A DNA stretch of 64,000 bases from HXMU1420-13 sp965601825 (GCA_965601825.1 OZ271839.1:1-64000), one strand, 5' to 3'. Positions 17,677 through 26,582 are shown, numbered from the stretch's first letter. The notes: generated by a model not told the origin, from the letters alone. Numbers and translations: made by a program.

Positions 17677-18508
17677 AATTTTGGGTAATGATTGAAAGTT
17701 GCTCTTTCATTGAAATAGCAGCTTGCTCAACATGTTCCTGCCAGTTTTCTTCATTTGAACCGGCATAGATAATTCCGCGACTTGAATTGATTAGCGGAAT
17801 ACCTTCATGGCCTGCAAGAGTATTGGCCAGTTCTTCAATACTGCCACCTTGGGCACCAATTCCCGGAATTAATAAACTAGCCTTAGAATGATGTTCAATT
17901 ACCGCTCTTGATTCCATTGATTGAGTTGCACCAATCACCATTCCCAAATGTGCTTCAGTTGTAACTGATCGCTCGAATAATTTATCAGCAATATATTCTG
18001 CCATCATATCGAAGCCCTCAAATGGTCTTTTTAAGAAATCATTTGCGCCGGGATTGGATGTCAACGCAAGTACATAAATACCCTTTGTTTCATCTTCAGA
18101 AAATGCATCCAAAGTTTCAAAACCCATAAGTGGATTTAGTGTAATTGCGTCCGCTTCAAATTTCTTGAAAAATGCTTTTTTATAGTGTTCGGCAGTTGTA
18201 CTAATGTCGCCTCTTTTTGCATCAGTGATAATAATATGTCCGTCTGGGATATATTCAATTACTTCTGATAGAACCCGCAATCCTTTTTTTCCAATCGCTT
18301 CAAAGAATGCCAAATTTGGCTTATAAGCAGCACAATTTTGGTGGGTAACATCAATAACTTTCTTGCAGAAATGAAGGATTAATTCGCTTGAAGATCCAAT
18401 ATTATGCCGAATTGAATCAGGTAATAAATTCATATTGGGATCTAAACCAACGCATAATGTAGATTTAGATTTCTGTACCGCCGCTTCCAGCTTTTCGAGA
18501 TAGGTCAT
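17669..18508 (-). CDS. pyrF: Orotidine 5'-phosphate decarboxylase (type 2)
   Basis: Converts orotidine monophosphate to UMP, the last step of de novo pyrimidine synthesis. The catalytic Asp-x-Lys-x-x-Asp motif is DAKRGDISTTAEHY, characteristic of the longer type 2 subfamily. The protein is 279 residues, fitting that group. Other landmarks are LCVGLDPNM near the start and LLIPGIGAQGG, then INSSRGIIYA, at the phosphate-binding end. It is first in a two-gene unit with rnhA, overlapping it by 8 bp. No regulatory structure was recognised in the 74 bp before the next gene. Confidence 0.96.
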   Translation of the reverse strand: MTYLEKLEAAVQKSKSTLCVGLDPNMNLLPDSIRHNIGSSSELILHFCKKVIDVTHQNCAAYKPNLAFFEAIGKKGLRVLSEVIEYIPDGHIIITDAKRGDISTTAEHYKKAFFKKFEADAITLNPLMGFETLDAFSEDETKGIYVLALTSNPGANDFLKRPFEGFDMMAEYIADKLFERSVTTEAHLGMVIGATQSMESRAVIEHHSKASLLIPGIGAQGGSIEELANTLAGHEGIPLINSSRGIIYAGSNEENWQEHVEQAAISMKEQLSIITQNYV

Positions 18509-18582
18509 TCAGTCTTTCAGTTGAGTTAAATAAAAATAGACAACCATTCAGGTTTACTCAACTTAGTTTCTAAAAGTTAATC

Positions 18583-18729
18583 TTAATGATTGCATGAACA
18601 ATCAGGACCGCAACTCTCATTTTTATCATTCTTTGACCGAATAGGCTTTACAACATATTTATTGGAATAGTGAACCAAAACTAAAGCCAGCATTCCAACA
18701 GCCACAAAAGATTGAATATCAAATTCCAT
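18583..18729 (-). CDS. FeoB-associated Cys-rich small membrane protein
   Basis: A 48-residue protein: one N-terminal transmembrane helix (FVAVGMLALVLVHY) and a short cytosolic or periplasmic tail ending ESCGPDCSCNH, with three cysteines and a histidine in the last ten residues. This matches the small Cys-rich membrane proteins encoded next to feoB in many Bacteria (FeoC substitute/PF12669-like); a role in Fe2+ or redox handling at FeoB is inferred. Its ATG overlaps the feoB stop by one base (TAATG), which indicates translational coupling and fixes the start. A longer in-frame extension upstream would lie wholly inside feoB and is rejected. Confidence 0.82.
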   Translation of the reverse strand: MEFDIQSFVAVGMLALVLVHYSNKYVVKPIRSKNDKNESCGPDCSCNH

Positions 18730-20849
18730 TATAATACGCTTCCGATTTGATAAGTGAGCAATGAACAAATGTATGCTAATCCACTCATGTATACAAACAT
18801 GGCAGTTGGCCATTTCCACGAATTCGTTTCTCTACGAACAATTGCAATTGTACTCATACACTGCATTGCTAGTGCAAAGAAAATCATGAGAGAAAGCGCA
18901 GTTGCTACAGAGTAAATAGGTTCACCTGTTTCAGGGTCTGTATCTTCAATTAACTTCTGTTTTAAAGTGACAATATCTTCATCATCCCCTTCAATACTAT
19001 AAATAGTATTCATGGTACCTACCATTACTTCACGAGCTGCAAATGAAGTAATTAACCCAATTCCGATTTTCCAATCGAAGCCAAGAGGCTCAATAGTTGG
19101 CTCAATGATTTGACCGAATTTTCCTGCAAAACTATGTCGTAGTTGATAAGACTCAATGGTTTCGCCATCATATGCATTATCAGCGTACTCTGACTCATCA
19201 ACTCCAGGAAAAGAAGCGAGGAACCAAAGTACAATTGAGATTCCAACGATAATTTTTCCTGCTTCTTTAATAAACACCCATCCGCGATCAGCCACGTTTT
19301 TAAGAACAACATCCCATTTTGGAACTCGATATGCCGGCAACTCCATGATAAATGGAGTTTGAGATCCTTTTGGAAAGAATCTCTTCATAACAGCAGCAGC
19401 TAGCAAAGCCATCACTATCCCAAAAATGTATAAACCAAAAAATGTTAATCCCTGATATGTGAAAATTCCTAAGACAGTTGTTGCCGGGACAAAAGCGGCA
19501 ATCAGTAAAGCATACACCGGAAGTCGAGCCGAACAAGCCATGAAAGGCAGAACCATTATAGTGATAATCCTGTCGCGCCAATTTTCGATGGTTCTGGTTG
19601 CCATAATTCCCGGAATTGCACATGCAAACCCGGACATTAGAGGAACAACAGAACGACCATGAAGACCAACTTTTGTCATAAATCCATCCATTACAAAAGC
19701 GGCTCTTGCCATATAGCCTGTTCCTTCGAGGATATAGATAAATAGAAACAGAAATACGATTTGCGGTAAAAAGATCACGACACCACCAAGTCCGGCTATC
19801 ACGCCTTCCACAAGTAAATCGTTTAACATACCTTCAGGCAGTGCATTTGCAACCCATGTTCCGGTTTCAATAAAAACCAAATCAATAAAGTCCATGAACG
19901 GTGTTGCCCAACTAAAAATGGCCTGGAACATCAACATCAGAATAGACGCAAAAATAATTGGGCCAAACACTTTATGAGTTACGACTGCATCGATTTTATC
20001 AGTCAGCGTCTGCTCATTTTGCCCATTTTGTCGTAGTGCATCTTTTGTGATATTGTCTATATAATCATAGCGCTGAAGAACTTCAGTAGCCATTGGGTTT
20101 TCACCCGCACTTTCCAATATGGAACGTGCTTTTTTAATTACTTCCTCCCCTCTCTCCTTTTCATCAAACTCAAAATAAGTTGCATCAAAAGTTCCTTCTG
20201 ATATCAGCCTTAAAGCTTCAGTATTTTTTGCACTTTCTGGAATACTGGTATGCTCATCTAACCATTCAGCTTTTACTGTACCTAAAGCTTGACGTAATTG
20301 GAAACTTTCTAACCATGCTAATGATTGGGTTGGCTTAATGTCTGTTTCAATTAAACTGGTTTTAAGCCTCTCAATGTCATCTTTCTTTTTGGCTGAAATC
20401 GGAATTACAGGAATACCTAGTTTTTCAGAAAGAGCATCTACATTAATCTTGATCTCTTTTTGTTCAACGACATCCATCATATTTAACACAAGTACCACCG
20501 GGATCTCTAAATCCATTACTTGTGTAACCAAAAATAGATTTCGATCCAGATTGGAAGCATCCACAATAGCTAAAACTAAATCAGGCCGGGATTCATATTC
20601 GTAGTTACCTATTAACGTTTGATAGGCAATCCGTTCATCAAGTTTCTTATAATTTAGACTGTATGCACCGGGTAAATCGATTATTTGATGTAGAACCCCT
20701 CCAATAATTGAGGTGCCAGCTTTTCTCTCTACCGTGATTCCAGGATAATTCGCAATTTTCTGTCTAAGACCTGTTAGCGCATTAAATACGGTCGATTTTC
20801 CGGTATTCGGATTCCCAATGAGAGCTATTGTTTTCGGTGTCTGCTCCAT
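18729..20849 (-). CDS. feoB: Ferrous iron transporter FeoB
   Basis: GTP-dependent Fe2+ importer of the inner membrane, 706 residues. The N-terminal G domain has G1 GNPNTGKST at residues 12-20, G3 DLPGAYS at 58-64 and G4 NMMD at 123-126. A helical guanine-dissociation-inhibitor-like region follows to about 270. The rest is the polytopic Nramp-like permease, with the two conserved Gate motifs (GYMARAAFVMD, then PLMSGFACAIPGIMATR) and a second copy late (VGTMNTIYS region). The start is the ATG at 20849, which overlaps the feoA stop by one base (TGATG). The small Cys-rich gene is coupled at the other end the same way. Confidence 0.97.
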   Translation of the reverse strand: MEQTPKTIALIGNPNTGKSTVFNALTGLRQKIANYPGITVERKAGTSIIGGVLHQIIDLPGAYSLNYKKLDERIAYQTLIGNYEYESRPDLVLAIVDASNLDRNLFLVTQVMDLEIPVVLVLNMMDVVEQKEIKINVDALSEKLGIPVIPISAKKKDDIERLKTSLIETDIKPTQSLAWLESFQLRQALGTVKAEWLDEHTSIPESAKNTEALRLISEGTFDATYFEFDEKERGEEVIKKARSILESAGENPMATEVLQRYDYIDNITKDALRQNGQNEQTLTDKIDAVVTHKVFGPIIFASILMLMFQAIFSWATPFMDFIDLVFIETGTWVANALPEGMLNDLLVEGVIAGLGGVVIFLPQIVFLFLFIYILEGTGYMARAAFVMDGFMTKVGLHGRSVVPLMSGFACAIPGIMATRTIENWRDRIITIMVLPFMACSARLPVYALLIAAFVPATTVLGIFTYQGLTFFGLYIFGIVMALLAAAVMKRFFPKGSQTPFIMELPAYRVPKWDVVLKNVADRGWVFIKEAGKIIVGISIVLWFLASFPGVDESEYADNAYDGETIESYQLRHSFAGKFGQIIEPTIEPLGFDWKIGIGLITSFAAREVMVGTMNTIYSIEGDDEDIVTLKQKLIEDTDPETGEPIYSVATALSLMIFFALAMQCMSTIAIVRRETNSWKWPTAMFVYMSGLAYICSLLTYQIGSVL

Positions 20850-21070
20850 CAATCCTCTAATTCAATGCATTTGGCTTCCACTTCACGTAGGGTAAGAAGT
20901 ATTCCGCGAACTTTGATCTCAATGGGAAATCCAAGTGGTGCTTTTCTTATTACTTCAATAGGCAGTCCCGGTAATACTCCCATTTCCATGAGTCGGGTTG
21001 AATCGTCTCCAACTAGGTTCTTAATCTTGAATGAACCGGGCTTCTTTATTTCCGACAAAGTTTTTGACAT
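20849..21070 (-). CDS. feoA: FeoA-domain protein
   Basis: SH3-like cytosolic accessory protein of 73 residues for FeoB. The FeoA pattern is clear: STRLMEMGVLPGLPIEVIRKAPLG followed by PIEIKVRGILLTLREVEAKCIEL. It lies between a second FeoA-like gene (3 bp upstream) and feoB (1-bp overlap), so all are in one tightly packed operon. FeoA is thought to bind the G domain or membrane part of FeoB and modulate uptake. Confidence 0.95.
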   Translation of the reverse strand: MSKTLSEIKKPGSFKIKNLVGDDSTRLMEMGVLPGLPIEVIRKAPLGFPIEIKVRGILLTLREVEAKCIELED

Positions 21071-21073
21071 TAC

Positions 21074-21292
21074 TTAGCGGGGACTTACCAAAATAGATTG
21101 AGCGAGATTATTATCGATGGCTAGTCTGGATTCGCCAACTTTCAATATCACATTTCTTTGATTTGAGATGATAGTACCAGACGCTCCTTCATAGCAACCA
21201 AGTTCATTTAATCGACCTAGATCATCACAATCACAGTCGATGCACTGCACTGTAACTTCTTCACCTTCTTTGCTATGATTTAATGGAAACAT
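21074..21292 (-). CDS. Second FeoA-domain protein, first gene of the Feo operon
   Basis: 72 residues, FeoA-like: LGRLNELGCYEGASGTIISNQRNVILKVGESRLAIDNNLAQSILV. It differs from the downstream FeoA in a Cys- and Asp-rich stretch near the N-terminus (VQCIDCDCDDLG), which might bind iron or another metal; that is inference. A 23-bp palindrome of metalloregulator type lies 10 bp upstream of its ATG. Paired FeoA proteins next to one FeoB occur in several phyla. Its exact role beside the canonical FeoA is unknown. Confidence 0.88.
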   Translation of the reverse strand: MFPLNHSKEGEEVTVQCIDCDCDDLGRLNELGCYEGASGTIISNQRNVILKVGESRLAIDNNLAQSILVSPR

Positions 21293-21302
21293 GGGGCTTT
21301 CC

Positions 21303-21325
21303 TTATTTAAATGTGATCTAAATAA
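21303..21325 (-). promoter_or_regulatory. Candidate iron/metal-regulator operator upstream of the Feo operon
   Basis: Perfect inverted repeat TTATTTA-N9-TAAATAA, with an inner near-palindrome TTTAGAT-cac-ATTTAAA, 10 bp upstream of the first feo ATG. It is AT-rich and spaced like DtxR/MntR- or Fur-family operators but does not match a canonical Fur box. Position next to an Fe2+ uptake operon supports metal-responsive repression. Confidence 0.5.
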
Positions 21326-21369
21326 GATAAAGAAATCAATACTAAATAGAATCAGTCTATATGAAAAAG

Positions 21370-21966
21370 TTATAAAACAGATTCAGGGAAAACCTCTTCA
21401 AATCCATGAGGTGGATTATTTAATCGATGAGTTTCAAAAAAGAAGAATTCTTCATTGTGCACTCGTTTTCCGTTGATGCTGAAAAACCTAAAGCCTGGTT
21501 CAAGCATCGATTGCAGGTCATGAAAAAATCTTAGATAAATATTCTCTTTGCTGAAGATTTTAAGATCAAACCCGTGTTGGTTTTCTCTTTTAAATAATAC
21601 AATACCATTATTCTCGATTGCAGTTCTAATTGACTTTCCCTCTGTAAATTCACCTTTTGTGATCTCTTTAGAATTTTGATCAACTAACAACGCATGATTT
21701 ATATCAAGTTGATCCAATACTTCTCTTAGGTTTTGTACGTCAAATGCTTGTTCTAAAATTGAGATAATCTTTGCGAAGCGGAAAAGGTTGTTCAGTCCAA
21801 ATCTAGAATCTTCCAATACAGTTCCACTAAAATAGAGGGTCGAAAATGTTGGATCTGGTTGAGTAAACATCGCCAAAGGATTATCATTTTCCATGGTTGA
21901 TGGAGCTAATTTTTCCATTCTTTGATCGTGATGAAAAATGAGCTTAAAAAGATCGGTCTTAGACAT
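21370..21966 (-). CDS. Hypothetical protein, 198 residues
   Basis: I do not recognise a family. The protein is soluble, with no signal peptide or membrane helix. It begins MSKTDLFKLIFHHDQRMEKLAP, has a central segment that looks alpha/beta (NNLFRFAKIISILEQAFDVQN, then HALLVDQNSKEI), and ends with an aromatic-rich part (RFFHDLQSMLEPGFRFFSI, EEFFFFETHRL). It lies between the hppA terminator and the Feo operon leader in the same orientation, with about 45 bp between its stop and the candidate feo operator, but no functional link is evident. Codon use looks like that of its neighbours and it is likely a real gene because of its length and clean placement. Confidence 0.7.
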   Translation of the reverse strand: MSKTDLFKLIFHHDQRMEKLAPSTMENDNPLAMFTQPDPTFSTLYFSGTVLEDSRFGLNNLFRFAKIISILEQAFDVQNLREVLDQLDINHALLVDQNSKEITKGEFTEGKSIRTAIENNGIVLFKRENQHGFDLKIFSKENIYLRFFHDLQSMLEPGFRFFSINGKRVHNEEFFFFETHRLNNPPHGFEEVFPESVL

Positions 21967-21982
21967 TTGGGAAAATCAGATT

Positions 21983-22020
21983 AAAAAAAATCCCGATTAC
22001 ACCAAGTGTAACCGGGATTT
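21983..22020 (-). terminator. Rho-independent terminator of hppA
   Basis: On the minus strand a 15-bp stem (AAATCCCGGTTACAC pairing with GTGTAATCGGGATTT, one G-T wobble) with a 3-base loop is followed by a run of eight T. It lies 25 bp after the hppA stop and is the strongest terminator in the window. Confidence 0.93.
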
Positions 22021-22044
22021 CAAGTTAACAAAACTTTGGTTGGT

Positions 22045-24216
22045 TTAGATCATTGTTGCAATAACAAGAGCTACAACCGACATTAACTTAAGAAGAATGT
22101 TTAATGATGGTCCGGAAGTATCCTTGAATGGATCACCTACAGTATCACCAACAACACCTGCTTTATGTGGCTCAGAACCTTTGCCGTATTTTACGCCATC
22201 AATTTCAACACCTTCTTCAATCATTTTCTTAGCGTTATCCCAAGCACCGCCAGCGTTAGACTGGAATAATGCCATCAACACACCAGCAGAAGTTACACCT
22301 GCAAGAAGACCACCAAGCATTTCAGCACCACCTAGGAAGCCGAAAAGTACTGGTACAATTACCGCAAGAAGACCTGGAAGAACCATCTCACGGATAGAAG
22401 CTGTAGTAGAGATCTCCACACATTTTTCGTATTCCGCTTTGCCGTCAGCTGCCTCGAAAGTAGCCTGATCTTCTTTCGACCATTTGTCAAACTCTTTTCC
22501 GTCATTCTTCGTCATAACATCAAGAGCAGCACGCAACTCAGGAATTGTATTAAACTGACGACGAACTTCTTCGATCATGCTCATTGCCGCACGACCTACA
22601 GCTTGCATAGATAATGCAGAGAATAAGAAAGGAAGCATCGCACCAACTAGTAACGAAGCCATTACGGTAGGCTCAGTGATAACGATTGATAGTTCAGTTC
22701 CTCCATGAGTTTGCTCGTAGGCAGTTTTAAATGCAGCAAAAAGTGCTAATGCAGTTAATGCCGCAGAACCGATTGCAAAGCCTTTACCAATTGCCGCCGT
22801 AGTGTTACCTACAGCATCTAATTTATCTGTACGCTCACGTACTTCACTAGGTAGTTCAGCCATTTCAGCAATACCACCTGCGTTATCAGAAATTGGACCA
22901 TAAGCATCAACAGCTAACTGGATACCAGTATTTGAAAGCATTCCGACAGCTGCGATTGCAATACCATAAAGACCAGCAAATTCGTAAGCGCCAATAATTG
23001 CAGCAGCAATTACAATAATAGGAATAGCAGTAGAAATCATACCAACACCTAATCCAGCAATGATATTAGTAGCAGAACCAGTTACAGATTGCTTAACGAT
23101 TGAAAGAACTGGTTTTGTTCCTGTACCTGTATAATGCTCTGTGATTAGACCAATAATTAGACCTGCAGCTAAACCGAAAATAGTAGCCCAGAATACACCT
23201 AGTGAGGTATAAACTTCACCTTTCCAAGTCCATTCAGCTGGTAGCATCCATTGAATTAAGAAAAAAGATGCTAATAACATAACAGCAGCAGATGCAAACT
23301 CACCCATATTCAAGGCAGTTTGTGGATTACCACCTTCTTTTACTCGAACTAGGAATGTTCCAAGTATAGAAGTAATAATACCGGTACCAGCTAGAACTAA
23401 TGGAAGCAGCACAGCAGAAAGTCCATTGAAGTTGTCTGCCCAACCAGGTAGTGTAATAAACGCAGCACCAAGAACCATCGTACCGATTATAGATCCAACA
23501 TAAGATTCGAAAAGATCGGCACCCATACCGGCAACATCACCGACATTATCACCAACGTTATCTGCAATTGTAGCAGGATTTAAAGGGTGATCTTCTGGAA
23601 TACCAGCTTCAACTTTACCTACAAGGTCAGCTCCAACGTCTGCTGCTTTGGTGTAAATACCACCACCTACACGAGCAAAAAGTGCGATTGACGATGCACC
23701 AAATGAAAAACCTGTAATTACTGTAAGTACACGGTTAATATCCCAGTCCATGCCTGAGAAAATGATAAATAATACGCCAAGACCAAGTACGCCTAGTCCT
23801 ACTACACCAAGACCCATTACAGATCCACCGGCAAATGCTACTTCGAGACCTTTTCCTAAGCTTGTTCTGGCAGCTTGAGTAGTTCTTACGTTTGCTTTGG
23901 TTGCAACACGCATTCCAATAAACCCAGCTAAACCAGAAAAAATAGCACCAAGAATAAAGGACGCTGCTACTAGTGGATGAGACTGTTCATTGGTTGTTCC
24001 TGAAATCCCAAGTAAAATAGCCACTGCGATTACGAAGATAGCAAGTACTCGGTACTCAGCTTTTAAGAAAGCCATAGCACCTGAGGAAATGTGCTTTCCA
24101 ATATTTTCCATACGCTCGGTTCCAACATCCTGCTTAGAAACCCAGGATGATTTTAAGAAGGTATATGCTAAAGCAATTAACCCCGCAACCGGTATCAGAT
24201 AAATGATATTTTGCAT
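22045..24216 (-). CDS. hppA: Membrane-bound pyrophosphatase, K+-dependent type
   Basis: Hydrolyses pyrophosphate and pumps H+ and/or Na+ across the inner membrane. The 723-residue protein has about 16 helices. The PPi-binding core is visible at residues 184-227: GGGIYTKAADVGADLVGKVE, then DNVGDNVGD, followed by the gate helix LFESYVG. The K+-dependence determinant is Ala in GNTTAAIGKG (K+-independent enzymes have Lys there), so K+ activation is predicted. Whether the pumped ion is Na+ or H+ cannot be told by eye. The second half also has the catalytic DTVGDPFKDTSGPS motif near the C-terminus. A strong terminator follows it; pth lies 49 bp upstream on the same strand. Confidence 0.96.
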   Translation of the reverse strand: MQNIIYLIPVAGLIALAYTFLKSSWVSKQDVGTERMENIGKHISSGAMAFLKAEYRVLAIFVIAVAILLGISGTTNEQSHPLVAASFILGAIFSGLAGFIGMRVATKANVRTTQAARTSLGKGLEVAFAGGSVMGLGVVGLGVLGLGVLFIIFSGMDWDINRVLTVITGFSFGASSIALFARVGGGIYTKAADVGADLVGKVEAGIPEDHPLNPATIADNVGDNVGDVAGMGADLFESYVGSIIGTMVLGAAFITLPGWADNFNGLSAVLLPLVLAGTGIITSILGTFLVRVKEGGNPQTALNMGEFASAAVMLLASFFLIQWMLPAEWTWKGEVYTSLGVFWATIFGLAAGLIIGLITEHYTGTGTKPVLSIVKQSVTGSATNIIAGLGVGMISTAIPIIVIAAAIIGAYEFAGLYGIAIAAVGMLSNTGIQLAVDAYGPISDNAGGIAEMAELPSEVRERTDKLDAVGNTTAAIGKGFAIGSAALTALALFAAFKTAYEQTHGGTELSIVITEPTVMASLLVGAMLPFLFSALSMQAVGRAAMSMIEEVRRQFNTIPELRAALDVMTKNDGKEFDKWSKEDQATFEAADGKAEYEKCVEISTTASIREMVLPGLLAVIVPVLFGFLGGAEMLGGLLAGVTSAGVLMALFQSNAGGAWDNAKKMIEEGVEIDGVKYGKGSEPHKAGVVGDTVGDPFKDTSGPSLNILLKLMSVVALVIATMI

Positions 24217-24265
24217 AATTCTGCGATTGTTAGTTTTGTTTTACCCCTCTATGTGAGAGATGATT

Positions 24266-24820
24266 TTAATTAAAAAAATTCATTGCTCGTTCTACGCCGA
24301 CATTTACGAATGCCAGAGCTGCATCATGGGCTTTTTGGATAGAAGCTTCTACTTCTTCCAATTCTTCTTTAGCAAAAGGTGACAGCACATAGTCGACTTG
24401 CCTACCTCTCGAAAAGTTATTCCCAATGCCAACTCTTAATCGGGGATATTCTCGCCCAATTTTTTCGTTGATATCAGCGATCCCATTATGACCACCATCA
24501 CTTCCCCGTTCTTTAATTCGGGTTGTACCCACAGGTAAATTCAGGTCGTCGTAAATGATCAAGCAATCTTTCTTATCAGTATGATATTTGTTCAGAACTT
24601 TCTGAACTGCAGTACCACTCCGGTTCATGAAGTTGGTTGGTTTTACTAAAACGATCTTTCTTCCTTTATGCCTTCCCTCGGCAACCACAAATGGGCCACC
24701 GCCAGGTTTGAAAGAAACTTTAAGAGTTTCAGCAATCATGTCAACCACTTCAAAACCGATATTGTGGCGCGTGCCATCATATTCTTGCCCTACATTTCCT
24801 AATCCTACAATGATGGACAT
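24266..24820 (-). CDS. pth: Peptidyl-tRNA hydrolase
   Basis: Releases peptides from peptidyl-tRNA that dropped off ribosomes. The 184-residue protein has the catalytic and binding residues: Asn9 in GLGNVG, the catalytic His19 in TRHN, KPTNFMNRSG, the catalytic Asp in YDDLNLPVG, and Asn in GGHNGI. The pth gene follows rplY by 23 bp, the usual prs-rplY-pth order seen in many bacteria. The C-terminus (AALAFVNVGVERAMNFF) is standard. Confidence 0.97.
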   Translation of the reverse strand: MSIIVGLGNVGQEYDGTRHNIGFEVVDMIAETLKVSFKPGGGPFVVAEGRHKGRKIVLVKPTNFMNRSGTAVQKVLNKYHTDKKDCLIIYDDLNLPVGTTRIKERGSDGGHNGIADINEKIGREYPRLRVGIGNNFSRGRQVDYVLSPFAKEELEEVEASIQKAHDAALAFVNVGVERAMNFFN

Positions 24821-24843
24821 TTTTAGATGGCTCTAGTAATTAC

Positions 24844-25488
24844 TTACTCTTCCGTTGTTTCTGCGGCTGGTGCTTCACCTTCTACACCTTCTGCACCTTC
24901 TTCATCTTCAGCAAACTCACTCATCATTGCGCCTTTTGGTGGGCGTATGTTTACGATTGTTCTGCTTAAGCTATCTAAAGGGATGATCCCATCAAGGTCA
25001 AGATCACCAACGTGAACGGATTGACCAATTTTTAAAGGACTAATATCCACAACAAATTCAGCTGGGATTCGAGTAGGTAATACACGAATTCTCATAAATT
25101 TCATTGGCTGGAATAAACGTCCACCACTTTCAACAACTCCGCGAGCAGCACCAGTAACTTTGAATGGTACTCTTAGAGTTACTTTATGGTTATCAGAAAG
25201 AACATAGAAATCGGCATGAACTGGACGATCCGTTACCGGATCAAAATCTGTTCTTTTAAGAAGTGTTTTATATGTTTTCCCATCAATGGTAAGTTCCTGC
25301 AACTTAGTTTGTTGCTTGCGGAGAATTTTCTCTAATTCTCTTTCATCGATAGAAAAATGCAAATTCTCTTCGATTTCAGGACCGTATAATACGGCAGGTA
25401 CTCTTTTATTTTCACGGAGTTCGCGGTTAGCTCTTTTGCTAATCTCACGAAGAGAACCTTCAAGTTTTACGAATTCAGGTTGTGACAT
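24844..25488 (-). CDS. rplY: Ribosomal protein bL25, long (TL5/CTC) form
   Basis: Binds 5S rRNA in the central protuberance. The 214-residue form has the N-terminal 5S-binding domain (GSLREISKRANRELRENKRVPAVLYG, with LLKRTDFDPVTDRPVHADFY) and the CTC-type C-terminal beta domain (LRVPFKVTGAARGVVESGGRL to SLSRTIVNIRPP). An acidic, Ala/Glu-rich tail (EDEEGAEGVEGEAPAAETTEE) ends the protein. It sits 17 bp after prs and 23 bp before pth. Confidence 0.95.
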   Translation of the reverse strand: MSQPEFVKLEGSLREISKRANRELRENKRVPAVLYGPEIEENLHFSIDERELEKILRKQQTKLQELTIDGKTYKTLLKRTDFDPVTDRPVHADFYVLSDNHKVTLRVPFKVTGAARGVVESGGRLFQPMKFMRIRVLPTRIPAEFVVDISPLKIGQSVHVGDLDLDGIIPLDSLSRTIVNIRPPKGAMMSEFAEDEEGAEGVEGEAPAAETTEE

Positions 25489-25505
25489 TATAGTTATCTG
25501 TATAT

Positions 25506-26438
25506 TTAATTATCAAACAATGCGCTGATGGTATCATTAGTGTGAATACGCTGAATTGCTTCCGCAAAAATGTTCGCCACACTTAAAACCTTGATCTTAT
25601 CAGAAGGCTGGCGTAACGGAATTGTATCAGAGACTAATAACTCATCAATAGGAGAATCTTCAATTCGCTGAAAAGCTGGACCGGATAGTATAGGATGAGT
25701 ACACATGGCTACAATGCTTAATGCTCCTCGCTCTTTCATAGCAGAAGCTGCATTTGTAAGTGTACCTGCTGTATCGATTAGATCATCAACGATCAATACA
25801 TTTTTCCCTTCAACTTCACCAATGATATTCATTATTTCAGACTCATTGGCTTTTGGTCTACGCTTATCAATAAATGCCAGTGAAGCACCCAGCTTTTTAG
25901 CGTATGAACGTGACATTTTCAAACTTCCAACATCAGGGGCTACTACCACCAGATTCTCGATTGGGTTTTTTGAAAGATGATCGATAAACACTCTACTTGC
26001 ATATAAGTGATCAAGTGGAATGTCAAAAAATCCTTGAATCTGAGCTGCATGAAGGTCCATAGTTAACACACGATCCGCTCCTGCTTCAACTAAAAGATTT
26101 GCCATAAGTTTTGATCCGATAGATACACGTGGCTGATCTTTTCGATCTTGACGAGCATATCCAAAATATGGGATCACGGCAGTTACTCTTTTCACAGAAG
26201 CTCTTTTCGCTGCATCAAGCATTAATAATAGCTCGATGATGTTGTCGCCGGATGGTGGAGTTGGCTGGACAATGAAAATATCTTCTCCTCGAATACTTTG
26301 TTCGAATTTCACATACAGTTCTCCATCGGAGAAACGCTTTAATGTTACTTTTCCTAATGTGGTACCATACTCCTTAGCAATGGCGCGTGCCAAAGCCGGA
26401 TTAGCGGTACCGGAGAATATTGCGAGAGGACTTTCCAA
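25506..26438 (-). CDS. prs: Ribose-phosphate pyrophosphokinase
   Basis: Makes PRPP from ribose 5-phosphate and ATP, feeding nucleotide, His and Trp synthesis. The 310-residue class I enzyme shows IFSGTANPALA at the N-terminus, the ATP site FSDGELYVKFEQSIRG, MDLHAAQIQGFFDIP, a flexible-loop region VVAPDVGSLKMSRSYAKKLG, and the PRPP loop VLIVDDLIDTAGTL. The only start that gives the normal N-terminal length is a TTG at 26438: an in-frame TAG lies three codons further upstream. No Shine-Dalgarno is visible. A tRNA-Gln gene lies 73 bp upstream on the same strand. Confidence 0.96.
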   Translation of the reverse strand: MESPLAIFSGTANPALARAIAKEYGTTLGKVTLKRFSDGELYVKFEQSIRGEDIFIVQPTPPSGDNIIELLLMLDAAKRASVKRVTAVIPYFGYARQDRKDQPRVSIGSKLMANLLVEAGADRVLTMDLHAAQIQGFFDIPLDHLYASRVFIDHLSKNPIENLVVVAPDVGSLKMSRSYAKKLGASLAFIDKRRPKANESEIMNIIGEVEGKNVLIVDDLIDTAGTLTNAASAMKERGALSIVAMCTHPILSGPAFQRIEDSPIDELLVSDTIPLRQPSDKIKVLSVANIFAEAIQRIHTNDTISALFDN

Positions 26439-26511
26439 TTTTTGCTAGCACTGAAAGATTCAGGATTACATAAAACAAAAGAATGGCTCCTTGACCATTC
26501 TTCTGAGTTTG

Positions 26512-26582
26512 TTGCCCGGGGAGGACTCGAACCCCCACATACTGGACCAAAACCAGGTGTCCTGCCATTAGACGACCGGGCA
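26512..26582 (-). tRNA. tRNA-Gln (anticodon TTG)
   Basis: A 71-nt cloverleaf: acceptor TGCCCGG/CCGGGCA, D stem GTCT/GGAC with loop AATGGCA, anticodon loop TTTTGGT (anticodon TTG), T arm GGGGG-TTCGAGT-CCTCC, discriminator A. CCA is not encoded. The top pair of the anticodon stem (27-43) is C against T, a mismatch. It is followed 73 bp later by prs on the same strand. Confidence 0.95.

Noticed and set aside
18583..18819. 78-residue version of the Cys-rich protein
   Set aside because: The extra 30 residues lie inside feoB; the TAATG junction sets the start at 18729.
21291..21476. Plus-strand frame opposite the feo leader
   Set aside because: It covers the operator region and the end of the hypothetical gene on the other strand, with no Shine-Dalgarno or known family.
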